This document shows positions 1 to 10,700 of a DNA stretch of 54,383 nt, piece after piece. A model generated the notes under the pieces. That model was not told the origin of the DNA. It was given only the letters and a program-made list of their open reading frames with translations, and made no database searches. This DNA is from Saprospiraceae bacterium (lineage in GTDB: Bacteria; Bacteroidota; Bacteroidia; Chitinophagales; Saprospiraceae). Both the position numbers and the translations under genes were made by a program. Location: the NCBI GenBank assembly GCA_019634045.1, contig JAHQWA010000271.1, forward strand, positions 1 to 54,383. Reading direction: 5' to 3'. The first letter of the stretch is position 1. Each line of letters opens with the position of its first letter.

Positions 1-2
1 CT

Positions 3-851
3 TTGGCCAAACGTAAGGACCTCGTACAGATTCACATTGCCGTCTTCCTTTTTGGATTAGCGGGCTTATTTGGAAAGCTAGTCGATCAACCCGCTTTGAT
101 CATTGTCTTGGGTAGAGTTTTTTTTGGAGCGATAGCACTCTTTATCCTATATGGGTATCGGCGACAATCTATTCGTTTGAAGCAGCAGAAGGATTACCTT
201 TGGTTTGCCCTCTTCGGCCTCATTCTCGCGGTCCACTGGCTCACCTTCTTTCATTCTATCAAAATTTCTAGCGTAGCAATTGGGCTATTGACTTATTCTA
301 CCTTCCCCATCTTCACTGCCTTTTTAGAACCCTATTTCTTTAAAGAAAAATTATTACTTCAGGATTTCATCCTAGCCATTATCACCTTTCTGGGGGTGAT
401 CTTGGTTATCCCTAGTTTTGAACTGGGAAATGAAATGACCCAAGGAGCGCTTTGGGGAATTGTATCTGGAGCTACTTTTGCTATTCTTTCTATTTTAAAC
501 CGCAAATATGTGGCGGACTATCCGGGAAGTCTGATCGCCCTCTATCAAGACACGGTCGCCAGCCTCTTGCTGTTGCCTTTCTTCTTTGTGTTACAACCCG
601 TTTTAAGTGCTTCCGACCTTGGCCTACTTATCCTCTTGGGCTTCTTATTCACCGCCTTCTCTCACACCATCTTCATCAACGGCCTACAGACGGTAAAAGC
701 CAAAACCGCTAGTATTATTGCCAGTTTGGAGCCAGTGTATGGTATTCTGGGAGCCATACTACTGCTGGGTGAAGCCCCTACCCTGCCAGAAATCCTGGGA
801 GGGTCCATTATTCTAGGAGCCACCTTCTATGCCACCTACAAACCTTCCTAA
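3..851 (+). CDS. DMT-superfamily (EamA) inner-membrane permease, start uncertain
   Basis: Drug/metabolite transporter family permease. The protein is almost entirely hydrophobic and resolves into about ten membrane helices arranged as two EamA halves (roughly residues 8-135 and 147-280). Known members export or import small metabolites such as amino acids; the substrate cannot be read from the sequence. At 282 residues it is close to the usual 290-300. The reading frame opens with a TTG two bases from the window edge, and the first helix begins about ten residues later. It is therefore nearly complete, but the true start may lie outside the window. It ends 11 bases before the stop of the convergent secreted-protein gene, with no clear terminator between them. 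Confidence 0.85.
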   Translation: MAKRKDLVQIHIAVFLFGLAGLFGKLVDQPALIIVLGRVFFGAIALFILYGYRRQSIRLKQQKDYLWFALFGLILAVHWLTFFHSIKISSVAIGLLTYSTFPIFTAFLEPYFFKEKLLLQDFILAIITFLGVILVIPSFELGNEMTQGALWGIVSGATFAILSILNRKYVADYPGSLIALYQDTVASLLLLPFFFVLQPVLSASDLGLLILLGFLFTAFSHTIFINGLQTVKAKTASIIASLEPVYGILGAILLLGEAPTLPEILGGSIILGATFYATYKPS

Positions 852-862
852 ATCTACTGGCC

Positions 863-3800
863 TTATCGCCGCAGCAAGACATCTCCGGAAAAGACTTCTG
901 TGAGGCCATCGACAAACTCGATTTCAGCAAAATATACGTATACTCCGGTATTGAGTGGCTGGTTGCGGAAGGTTCCATCCCAACCCGCATCAAGGGTATT
1001 GGGAAGAAAGTTTATACGCTCAAATACCTGATCTCCTCCTCGGGTAAATACTCGAAAACTTTTGATGGCTACCACTCCGACACCGGCATAAATCTGTAGT
1101 CGCTCGTTCCCTTGCACCGATCCTGGATCAAAAACATTTGGGATAAATACCTTTCGACTTTTGTCTACTTGTATAATGATCTGGTCACTGGCCGTGCAGG
1201 AGGTCTCCGTATCAAAAGCATCAATCGTATACTGGCGCGTAAAGGTCGGTTTTAGCCATATGTTGTCCCCGTCGGCAAAAATCCCGTCCAAGTCCTTCCA
1301 GGCATATTCCACCGTCTCACTGTTGGCAACGGGGCTGAGCAAAATAGAATCCCCTAAAGAAATCGTCTGATCTTCTCCCAGGTCTACCGTTAGCACTGGC
1401 GGCCCAAGCACCTCAACCGGCAACTTCAATTCGCACCCTGCCAAATCCTGAATCGTCACCGTATATCCGCCTTCCTCTAACTGCTGAAAGATGGTGGGGC
1501 TTTGAAACAAGCCATCATCCACCGCAAAAACGTAGTCCGGTGTTCCGCCGCCTACTTGTTCAACATATATTTCACCGCCATTGGGTGGATCGAGGCAAGT
1601 CAGGTCCTTTTTCCCCAGGGTGGCAGTCAGGGGAGTCGGTTCAGTCAAGAAGAATGCTGCTTCCGCTTGGCAGCCTTTTTCATTGCGAATAGTGACTTCG
1701 TAATTACCGGTGCCCAGGTCAGTTGTAGTCTCCAGGTTAGCACCGGTGCTCCAGGTATAGGTAAAGCTTTCACCGGGCCCGGATACTATAGCTTTCAAAA
1801 TACCATCCTGATCCCCTGCACAACTGATGGGATTTAAGGTTTCTATACTAACATCTACCGGAGCTGAAGGCTGCGTAATTTGGACAAGCCCCTCGCCTTG
1901 ACAACCCTCCGTATTGGTCACAGTGACGCTATAGTTCCCCGCTGGCAATCCACCTGCTATCTCCCCTCCTTGGCCGGTACTCCAAAGAATGGATGCTGCA
2001 GTGCCATTTTGTAGGGAAAGGGTCGCTTCTCCATCCAAGCCTCCAAAGCAGGAAACAGCCTTTTGCTCTTGGGCCACCACGATAAACTCCAAGGGCTCCG
2101 TGATCACCGTGCTAAAGATTCCACCACAGCCATTGGCATCTGTGACGGCCAAGAAGTAGCTATCGCCAACATTGGCACAAAGACCTTCAATTCGGCTAGT
2201 GGTGGCTCCGGTATTCCATTGCAATTGATACGGCGGAACGCCTCCACTGACTTCAACTTCTAATACCCCATCACAAATGCCAAAACAGGAAGCATTTTGT
2301 TGTTCTAGCAGATTGATGACTACCAGATCTGGTTGCAAAACCGTAACGGTAAAGGTAGTATCATCAAAGTCATCACTAATATGGATGGTATAATCACCCG
2401 CTGTTAAGCCCGTGAGACTCACTTCCTCCCCATCACTATTCAGGCTCCCATCTCCACTAAGACTGTTATCGACTTTTTGCCAATTATAGGTATAGGGAAC
2501 CGTCCCATTCATGGCAGAAAAGCGAATGACTCCATCATCATCTCCAAAGCAAGCTAAGGTATCCGATTCCACCGTGGGAATAATTTCATCCGTAAAGTCA
2601 ACATCCAGGCACACCTCCATCTCGCAGCCATTATCATCACTTACCGTCACACAACAATTATCTCCTCCTACCAAGGCCGTGGCCGTAGCGGTTGTTTCTC
2701 CGTTACACCAGGCAATACTATAGTTACCCGTTCCTCCAGTGATCGTCAATTCTGCAATTCCATTTGCTTCTCCTTCTCCGAATGCAATCTTGGTTTGCTC
2801 TACCTCAACTTCCAGCGGAGGCAAAACGGTGATTTCAGAAAATACAATGCTATCACAGGCTCCTTCTAAGTTAATTGTATCGATAAAACTTCCGGTCTCG
2901 GCATATAAGCTGACCCCAACCGCCAAGCTTTCACCCGCACATAGCACGGTATCAATCATTGTCCGAGGCGTGATATCTCCAGCATCCGATAAGGTCAGCG
3001 AGAATATGCCATCAAAGTCAATTCCACCATCGACCAGTAAATAGTAGGTTTGCCCAGGGAACAGACAACTCAACTGCAAGGTCTCGTCTCGATCTTGGTC
3101 ATCGTATTGACTCCCTATTTCTCGCAGTGGGCCAGAGCAATCCGAACCTGTCGACTCAAACAATGCTAACTGCACATCGAGTGCCTTATAGGTATCATCA
3201 CCCATTCCTTCAATGATCACATGCCCAGAGGACGGCGCCACAAAACTAAACCAGACGGATCTTTCAATGGTGAAGCCGCTAACATTTGGATCTCCAATTC
3301 GATGTGCACAAAAATTGGAATAATTACTGGTACTTATTTGCCCTCCTTCAGGAATTGCCCCTAAGTCATCGGCATCGCAAACTCGATTTGCTGCTTCTTG
3401 CACATCAACATTCTCTACTTCTAACCCAAAGTGTCCAAATAGAGTCTCCGTGCTCCCCGCATCTCCGTCCACTAGAATATAGTAATTGGTGTTAGCGGTG
3501 GGACACTCTAGTAAGGTTTGTACGCTGCCACTCATGTTCTGTTCAATGGCTACCGATCGCAATCTGGGAAATCCTGAACAGGTATTGTTAGTGGTAGAAT
3601 AAATGGCGATTTGAAGGACCATGGGATCCCCTGTATTCAAGGGGTCTGCCACAGCATTTACGGCAATCAATCCACTGGGATCATCTCCGGAATTAAAGGT
3701 GAACCAAACTCCTTTATCGTTACTGAATGTATTGTTAATACTTCCATCAAAGGCGGGGTTGGGGTCACCGGTATTGGTGCCACAGATATTATTGAAACCA

Positions 3801-4348
3801 ATATTATCCTTGTCTCCGATAATCTCAACTCCAGACAAGGTCCCCAAAGGAACGGCATTGCAGATGCGGTCATTATCCACACCATCTACACTAACCGTAT
3901 AGTATAAGGTCCCACTGGACTCTAAACCATCCGCAATTTGCAGGGAATCCGCTCGCATATTCCCGAAGGTGGGAAGTAAGATATTTTGACAGATGGTCTC
4001 TGGGCAAGCTTCCACGATCTCACAAGCCAAAGGAGGCAATACGATACCATCATTTTCGAAAACCTTAAAACAGACCTCTAGTTCATTGGGAACGTCGTTG
4101 GGACAATCATAGGATTGTTCATATTGAAGATTGGGAAGAGCGGTAAAACAATCCCCTGCGGCCGGGTAGTTTAACCAGCCTTCATTTTGCACATTAACTG
4201 CCCACAGGATATCCGGACCACCGCCCAATAAGCCATCGGTGCAAGTGGTACTAGTTATGGCATCATTGACAGTAAATGTGACATTAACCTGCCCTTTCAA
4301 TACAATAGAAATGAGCAAAGCCATGAATAGAGCAAAGCGCTGCTTCAT
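863..4348 (-). CDS. Secreted SprB-repeat protein with T9SS type B sorting domain
   Basis: Large cell-surface or secreted protein. Starting at the ATG at 4348 (MKQRFALF), it has a Sec signal peptide of about 20 residues. In numbering from the alternative upstream ATG at 4357, two PPC-like beta modules follow at about 160-320 and 325-460. Five or six SprB-like repeats occupy about 515-985, each opening with a motif like SCFGxxDG and closing with GxYxVTVTDxxGC. A Bacteroidota type B (gliding-motility-associated) C-terminal domain covers about 1068-1164 (KVFIPNVFDP to the end). That domain is the signal for export through T9SS. A TATTTTTG promoter element at 4371-4378 favours the 4348 start. No catalytic domain is seen, so an adhesin or surface structural role is inferred. 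Confidence 0.85.
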   Translation of the reverse strand: MKQRFALFMALLISIVLKGQVNVTFTVNDAITSTTCTDGLLGGGPDILWAVNVQNEGWLNYPAAGDCFTALPNLQYEQSYDCPNDVPNELEVCFKVFENDGIVLPPLACEIVEACPETICQNILLPTFGNMRADSLQIADGLESSGTLYYTVSVDGVDNDRICNAVPLGTLSGVEIIGDKDNIGFNNICGTNTGDPNPAFDGSINNTFSNDKGVWFTFNSGDDPSGLIAVNAVADPLNTGDPMVLQIAIYSTTNNTCSGFPRLRSVAIEQNMSGSVQTLLECPTANTNYYILVDGDAGSTETLFGHFGLEVENVDVQEAANRVCDADDLGAIPEGGQISTSNYSNFCAHRIGDPNVSGFTIERSVWFSFVAPSSGHVIIEGMGDDTYKALDVQLALFESTGSDCSGPLREIGSQYDDQDRDETLQLSCLFPGQTYYLLVDGGIDFDGIFSLTLSDAGDITPRTMIDTVLCAGESLAVGVSLYAETGSFIDTINLEGACDSIVFSEITVLPPLEVEVEQTKIAFGEGEANGIAELTITGGTGNYSIAWCNGETTATATALVGGDNCCVTVSDDNGCEMEVCLDVDFTDEIIPTVESDTLACFGDDDGVIRFSAMNGTVPYTYNWQKVDNSLSGDGSLNSDGEEVSLTGLTAGDYTIHISDDFDDTTFTVTVLQPDLVVINLLEQQNASCFGICDGVLEVEVSGGVPPYQLQWNTGATTSRIEGLCANVGDSYFLAVTDANGCGGIFSTVITEPLEFIVVAQEQKAVSCFGGLDGEATLSLQNGTAASILWSTGQGGEIAGGLPAGNYSVTVTNTEGCQGEGLVQITQPSAPVDVSIETLNPISCAGDQDGILKAIVSGPGESFTYTWSTGANLETTTDLGTGNYEVTIRNEKGCQAEAAFFLTEPTPLTATLGKKDLTCLDPPNGGEIYVEQVGGGTPDYVFAVDDGLFQSPTIFQQLEEGGYTVTIQDLAGCELKLPVEVLGPPVLTVDLGEDQTISLGDSILLSPVANSETVEYAWKDLDGIFADGDNIWLKPTFTRQYTIDAFDTETSCTASDQIIIQVDKSRKVFIPNVFDPGSVQGNERLQIYAGVGVVAIKSFRVFTRGGDQVFERINFLPNTLDAGWDGTFRNQPLNTGVYVYFAEIEFVDGLTEVFSGDVLLRR

Positions 4349-4370
4349 AAAAGTCATTTGAGGTTCAAAT

Positions 4371-4378
4371 CAAAAATA
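4371..4378 (-). promoter_or_regulatory. Bacteroidota -7 element for the SprB-repeat gene
   Basis: The minus strand reads TATTTTTG, an exact match to the Bacteroidota -7 consensus TAnnTTTG. It lies 22 bases upstream of the ATG at 4348. No clear -33 TTTG is seen at the usual spacing. Confidence 0.45.
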
Positions 4379-4532
4379 TTACTGAATGGGTGCCCTATAT
4401 AGCGGAAGGTCATCAAGTACGAGCCTTAGAATAAAGGCTGGATAGGAGATTATAAAGGTGTTGTGTAGTATGTTGCTATTCTCAAGTGTCTAGCAAAGGT
4501 AGGATAAAATTTTAGGATCACAAAAGCCCGAT

Positions 4533-4570
4533 CCAAACAAAAGAGGTATTCCCGACAAAACGAGAATACC
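4533..4570 (-). terminator. Rho-independent terminator of the second TonB receptor gene
   Basis: The arms GGTATTC and GAATACC (4545-4551 and 4564-4570) form a 7-bp stem. On the minus strand it is followed by a T-rich stretch (TCTTTTGTTT). It sits about 50 bases after the stop of the receptor gene. Confidence 0.6.
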
Positions 4571-4621
4571 CCCAGGTTTTACGATCGCTACTGTAGGTAG
4601 CTTCTCAAGCAATATTCCCAA

Positions 4622-7564
4622 CTATTGTAGGGAGAAAATTAATCTTGCAAATAGGTGACGTCCACCGTAGCTAAACTGTGGTGAACGGCGCGAGTAAATA
4701 AATCGGCCACTTGATCTGAAAGCCATATCCGTTTCATCAGGATAAATATCAAATAGGTTGTTTGCACCGATGTTCAAGCTCAAATTAGACGCAAATTGAT
4801 AGCCAAAACTCAAATCCGTTACCACTTTTCCTGCATTGATACAGTCTAATGAAGGGTCGCCATTCAAACCACAAGCGTTGGTCGCTTCCGTGGTTTCACC
4901 AAAATAGGTGTTGCGTAAATAGGCGCTGAAATCGCCTACCGTGAGGGTATGACTCAGGGTCACTTTTGTTCTTGGCACCGCTTCTTCTAAATAGATTCTT
5001 GATGTCTCGTCAAAGTAGGTATCAAGAAGTCCTTTACGCTCCAACAAGTCTGAGGCTTTTATATCTCCCACTTGTTCAGTTTTGGAAATAGTGGCCGCCA
5101 AATCATTTGAGAGAATTCCTTTGCCAACACGGCTTCTATGCGAGATCACGATGTCAATCCCACGAGACCTGGTATCGATGGCATTCGCAAAGAAGGCCGC
5201 TCGGGTAGCTTGAGCTTGACTAAAAAGGATCTGAAGTTCGGCATCATCACCTGGCTGAAACTGCCCGGTAAGTACTACCCGATCGTCAATATTTACCTGG
5301 TAAGCATCCACGGTTAAACGAAGACCCGCATTCGGAATCTTAGTGGTAAAACCTAAGCTAAAGTTATTGGAGGTCTCTTCCTTGAGTTGTGGAATGCCCA
5401 ACAATCTAGCTGGGCGTGAATTGTTATTAAACACGCCGACTTCTTGTGCCGTGGTGACACCATTTTCGGTCACAAATATCGTTGAAGTTCTGCTAAATAG
5501 AATTTGGTGTAAAGAGGGTGCACGGAAGCCTGAACTTACAGCTGCTCGTAGATTGAAGTTTGGACTTATTTTATATCTACTAGCTAATTTATAATTGAAG
5601 GTAGAGCCAAAATCAGAATAGTTCTCGTAACGCAAAGCGCCACTTAACAAGAATTCATCCGTTAAGTCAAATTCTGCATCAAAGTAGCCTGCAGCACTAG
5701 AACGATTGGCATCTACATCATTGCTCGGAAGGAAACCTGCAAAACACTGGGCTCCCGAGGGTCTAGCACGACCTAAGAAGTCGGTGGTCAAAAGATCATT
5801 TGAAGTCGTTGGCATCACTAATTCTCCATTGACATCATAATTTCCATAGGACAATTCTGTACCAGGAATCACCTTATAGTTTTCGAAACGATATTCTGCT
5901 CCAAATGCGATGTTCACCCCTTTGATCCCACTTACGTCATCGAAGTATTGCGACACATCAAAGTTTCCTGTGTTTTGAGTAAACGAGTGACCACCTGCAT
6001 TAAATTCTGTCGGGGAACCCGCCCCCAAAGTGGCATTATGCGTATTGGTCATATAGAATAAGAACTGGTTCTGACCATAGGTATTACTAAGGTCAATATT
6101 CCAGTTGCCAACCATCCCACGGATTCCGGTGGAAAATGACTGATCCGTGATATTGGAATTGATACGTGGTACCGTGCCATTGGGGTAAATGGCCGTCGTC
6201 GTACGATTTTGGCCAGGCAAGCGATAGAAGCATCCACTTTCACCATCTCTGTACCCAATACCGCCAAAACTGTAGAACTCTAGGTTTTCTCCCAAAGGGA
6301 GCATCATGTTGGCGAAGAATTTGCCTTCGCGCAGGCGCGATTGTCCGACGCGCATGTTGAAATCACTTCTTTCCAAATCCCGTGCTGCCAATTCGCCATC
6401 TGTAGCGTCGGCACCTAAAAGACCTTGCAAGGCTGCCAAGTCCGCTGCATTGGCAATATCAGACTTAAAATCATTGGAAAAATGGCCGACCTTTTGCGCA
6501 AACCCTTGGACATCTTCCATACTCAGATTTGCCACATCCGCTCCGGCAGCTCTGGCTTCACGCTCCACGGCATTGTAGGCATTGAAAATTCCACCGGTAA
6601 ACTCCAACATTCTGTTGGTAGATCCCTTGTAACCGAATTCCCCGGTAAAATTGATGAATCCGCCCTGCTGCCCGACGGGTAAACCATAGTTGATCCCAAG
6701 ATTGACGACTTCGCCGTCCACGCTTCTTGTCTCTCCTTCAAATGGCCCAATCTTATTGGTAAAATTCCCGCCAGTGGTGAGATTGAAGGTCAGTTTATTA
6801 ACCGATTCTCTTAGGCGAACATTGATCACACCTGCAATGGCATCCGATCCATATTGCGCAGCTGCTCCATCTCTCAGCACCTCTATCGCTGATACGGCAG
6901 AAGTAGGAATGGAATTAAGGTCAGTACCCACACTACCCCGGCCAAAGGTTCCGTTCACATTCACTAATGAAGAAGTATGTCTTCGCTTTCCATTCATCAA
7001 TACCAATACCTGGTCAGGTCCTAAGCCCCGCAAAGATGCCGGATCTATATGGTCGGTACCATCCGATATGGTCTGGGTATTAGAGGAGAAGGAAGGAGTG
7101 GTATTGTGCAGCAATGAATTAAGACTGGATTGTGGAGCGGCAGCTGATAATTTTTCCACATTGATCACATCAATTGGTACCGGAGCATCCGTATTGGTCC
7201 GATTAGAAGCCCTAGTGCCTATCACAACGACTTCATCAACCAAGATACCTTGCACTAATGAGAAATCTTCCGTGAGGGTTCCTCCGGCGCTGACAGTAAC
7301 CGAACGAGTTTGTCCTGAAAAACCGATATAAGAGGCTTCAAGGACATAGGTTCCGGCCTCTAGTGTAATACTATAATTACCATCAAGATCGGTAGTAGTT
7401 CCAATCGAACTTCCGACCACAAGTACGGTGGCACCTATTAGTGGTTCATCTCCCTCTGTGATCTTTCCGCTTATGGTCCCAGTTTGCCCTACTAGTGAGC
7501 TTGAAATTGAGAAAATGGCAAGAATTAGCCATAATCTACACCTAGTTGCATAATTGTCTTTCAT
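4622..7564 (-). CDS. TonB-dependent outer-membrane receptor without STN domain
   Basis: TonB-dependent receptor of 980 residues, started at the ATG at 7564 (MKDNYATR), where a signal peptide follows directly. The longer frame to 7726 adds about 54 residues with no signal-like character. Domains are a carboxypeptidase-regulatory-like beta sandwich (about 30-115), a plug (about 125-245, with GLGPDQVLVLMNGKRRH and GAAAQYGSDAIAGVINV), then a 22-strand type barrel ending in an aromatic-rich C-terminus (LFARLIFSLQ). It imports a ligand using energy from TonB-ExbBD. It is closely similar to the neighbouring receptor at 7798-10830 through the plug and much of the barrel, so the pair arose by tandem duplication. 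No SusD partner is present; the substrate is unknown. Confidence 0.9.
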   Translation of the reverse strand: MKDNYATRCRLWLILAIFSISSSLVGQTGTISGKITEGDEPLIGATVLVVGSSIGTTTDLDGNYSITLEAGTYVLEASYIGFSGQTRSVTVSAGGTLTEDFSLVQGILVDEVVVIGTRASNRTNTDAPVPIDVINVEKLSAAAPQSSLNSLLHNTTPSFSSNTQTISDGTDHIDPASLRGLGPDQVLVLMNGKRRHTSSLVNVNGTFGRGSVGTDLNSIPTSAVSAIEVLRDGAAAQYGSDAIAGVINVRLRESVNKLTFNLTTGGNFTNKIGPFEGETRSVDGEVVNLGINYGLPVGQQGGFINFTGEFGYKGSTNRMLEFTGGIFNAYNAVEREARAAGADVANLSMEDVQGFAQKVGHFSNDFKSDIANAADLAALQGLLGADATDGELAARDLERSDFNMRVGQSRLREGKFFANMMLPLGENLEFYSFGGIGYRDGESGCFYRLPGQNRTTTAIYPNGTVPRINSNITDQSFSTGIRGMVGNWNIDLSNTYGQNQFLFYMTNTHNATLGAGSPTEFNAGGHSFTQNTGNFDVSQYFDDVSGIKGVNIAFGAEYRFENYKVIPGTELSYGNYDVNGELVMPTTSNDLLTTDFLGRARPSGAQCFAGFLPSNDVDANRSSAAGYFDAEFDLTDEFLLSGALRYENYSDFGSTFNYKLASRYKISPNFNLRAAVSSGFRAPSLHQILFSRTSTIFVTENGVTTAQEVGVFNNNSRPARLLGIPQLKEETSNNFSLGFTTKIPNAGLRLTVDAYQVNIDDRVVLTGQFQPGDDAELQILFSQAQATRAAFFANAIDTRSRGIDIVISHRSRVGKGILSNDLAATISKTEQVGDIKASDLLERKGLLDTYFDETSRIYLEEAVPRTKVTLSHTLTVGDFSAYLRNTYFGETTEATNACGLNGDPSLDCINAGKVVTDLSFGYQFASNLSLNIGANNLFDIYPDETDMAFRSSGRFIYSRRSPQFSYGGRHLFARLIFSLQ

Positions 7565-7797
7565 ACGTTGTCTAATTTTGTTGAAGAATCTATTTGTATT
7601 GGCAGTCTTTCGCTTGCTACGGGAAGGGCTGCCTATTTTTAGGTCTAAGTGCATGTGCTCTAAAGTCAGGTCTACCTCAAAATCTAGGTAGGACAGGCTT
7701 GCCCTAGCAATCAGCGGGCATTCCAAGATCAGCTCGCGCCAGTCCTGTCACTATTCTTTCTTCCATTCTGGCGGCACTAAAGCTGTTCTACATTTTT

Positions 7798-10700
7798 CTA
7801 CTTCTTTGTTGTATCTGAAGAATGATTAATCGTGTAGATGGCCTTGACGAGCCATTTCCTCCCCCCAACTCCAAACTGCTGTACTCTTCGACTGTAGGTC
7901 AGTACTCCATGGTGCGTATTCGCGTAGTGGCGATGACGATCAGGATATACATTCAAAGCATTAGAAATCCCCAAACTGAGTTGAAATAGCGGATTGACTT
8001 TCCAACTCATATCCCAATCACAGATCCACTTTGCTGCAAATGTCTGATCCCGGCTTTCCGGTAGGCCTGTATATTGATTGATGATCCAATTGGCTGGGTC
8101 TTGATCCATCGGATGCAGATAGCTGACGCTGCCAAACCTGGTCAAGCGTAGTGTTGTTTCCCATTTTCTTCTTTTCAAACTCGTCACCAAGATAAATTTG
8201 CTACTGGGCTGTCCACTCTCCAGGCGAGCCTCTTCTTCTCTGCTGAAAAGAGCTTCTTGATAATCTTGCAGAAAGGGAGCGGGTAATTCTTGCGACCTGA
8301 TCTTAGTTTTATTCATATTGAAGCCAGCCAGCATTTCAAATTGACTATTCTTCCATTGTCTCCGATAACGAATCTTTGCATCCAAACCTCGTGTTCGAGT
8401 ATCGATGGCATTAGTGAAAAATTGAACGCGATCAACTTCAGAACTTGATAGTACTTCTTGCAATTTATCCTCGGATAAAGGAGTTAACTGACCCGTCAAA
8501 ACAACCCGATCAGCAATGCTTATTTGGTAAGCATCTAGGGAGAATAACCAGTGTCCTTGTGCGCTGCCCGCTATCCCCATACTAAAATTGCGGGACCGCT
8601 CAGGCTTGAGCGACGGAATCTGTAAGCGTTTAACAATAGCATTGTCATGATGAGGATGGGCTACGGAAGTAGCCATCAGTTCTCCACCAACTGGTAAAAA
8701 TTGAAGGCTATAACTACTAAAGCCAATCTGCTGTAAGGAGGGTGCCCTAAAGCCTGTGTTATAGCTGGAACGAATACTTAGGTCCTTAGCCAGTCGATAG
8801 CGATAAGCAGCTTTCCAACTAAAGTTGCTTCCAAAGTCGGAATAGTCTTCCAACCTACCAGCTATACTGAGGCTCATCTTGCTAGTCAGCTCAAACTCCA
8901 AGTCTCCGTAGAACCCGATATTATTGCGAAATTTGCGGTTGGCATTTTCTGGTCTAAAGCCTGGAAAAACTTGAATTCCGCCTTCCTTCGTGTGTGTTCC
9001 CGCCTGTTGAACCCCATAGTCTTGCCAGGAGACTTCAATGCCCTCACCTTGGAGATATCTTTCGAATCTAAACTCGGTTCCAAAGGCTAGGTTGATGGGC
9101 CGATTCCAAAGAGCTGTTTTCGTAATATCCAATCCCAATAGGTTATGCAAGTAAGAGAATCCACCCGCATAGGCTGAGGTAGGAGATTGCAAACCTAAGG
9201 AGGCATTATTGGAATTTTCGACCTGAAAATCAAAGGCATTCTGTCCCCAATTATTGCTAAAGTCAAAGGTCCAACCATCCAATTCCCCTCTCACTCCATT
9301 TACAATAGAAATATCATGAATACTGGTGTGGATCTCTGGCAAAAAACCCAAGGGATAAAGACCCGATTGTTTGCTTTTCTGATAAGGAAATCGATAAAAC
9401 CCTGTAGCTTGACCTTCACGAATGTTGAAGTTGCCATGGGTATAAAACTCTAATTGGTCGTGGATTGGAAGGCTTGCATTCACCATTAATCCACTATTGA
9501 AAATTGCCGAGTTGCCCGCTTGTATCACCCGATTTCCGCCTAGGCCGATATGATCAAATAAGGCCTGCCGCGCGGCTTGATCCTTATCTCTTTCATCGCC
9601 GTAAATGGGGCCTTGGTAAGCTCCTGATCTATTCACCGCCCCCCTATTCTTTGCATAGAAGGTGAGGTTGACATGACCAGATTTTGAAGCCTTAAAACCG
9701 TAGTGTGCACTCACCCCCAGGACTTGCCCATCCCCGCGCTCCGTCACACCCTGCTGTACTTTTACAAAACCCTGGTTCACAGCATCCTTCAATTGCAAGT
9801 TGATTACACCAGCAATCGCATCAGAGCCATACATAGCCGCTGCCCCGTCCTTTAGTATTTCAATTTTACGCACGGCATCTAGCGGAATCGCATTCAGATC
9901 AATTCCCACGCTACCTCTACCTACGGTGCCATTGACATTTACTAGAGAAGAGGCATGCCTTCGTTTTCCATTCACGAGCACGAGCACTTGATCAGGCCCC
10001 AATCCTTTCAATGAGATGGGGTCTACATGATCTGTTCCATCACTAACGGTTTGATGCGTAGAATGGAAAGACGGCGCCTCGTACTGCAACAACTGACTGA
10101 TATCCGATTCCAGGCTTTGGTCGATTTGTTTTTCATCGACAATATCAACTGGAGCAGATAATTCCTGAATAGAGGAGGGAGCAAAGCGGTGCCCCACCAC
10201 AAGAATCTCTTCCAACTGTGAAAATTGCCTAAAATCTAAACTCAGTTGCTGATTCTCATATCCCTCTATATCCAACTGGCGCTGCAAGGTCTCATAGCCT
10301 ACATAGCTGGCGACGATCTGATGAGTCCCCTGTTCTATTTCGATTTCAAAGTACCCCTTAGCATCGGTGATCACGCCGTCTTTTTTCCCAACAATAGCGA
10401 TATTCGCACCTTCCATCGGCTGACCAAAGCGGTTTTTGCAATAACCAGATAGCCATACTTTCTTCCGCCTAATTCTCTTGATCAAGAAGGTTTTTTCCCG
10501 GATAGGTTTGAATTGTAAATTGGTTTGACGGCTGATCTCCTCTAGCAAAAACTTTGTGAACCGTTGCTTCGCTTCTCCTTCCAAGGAAAGCGTCTGTTTC
10601 TTGACGATTTGTTCATCAAAAATGAATACATAGCCTTCTTGCCGCTGCAACATCTCCAGCAGATCCAACAGGGCCATTTCTCCTTCTGTCGATTGGCTTT

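Noticed and set aside
6690..7331. Plus-strand 213-codon frame
   Set aside because: Antisense shadow of the plug region of a clear TonB receptor; a similar short shadow occurs opposite the other receptor's plug.
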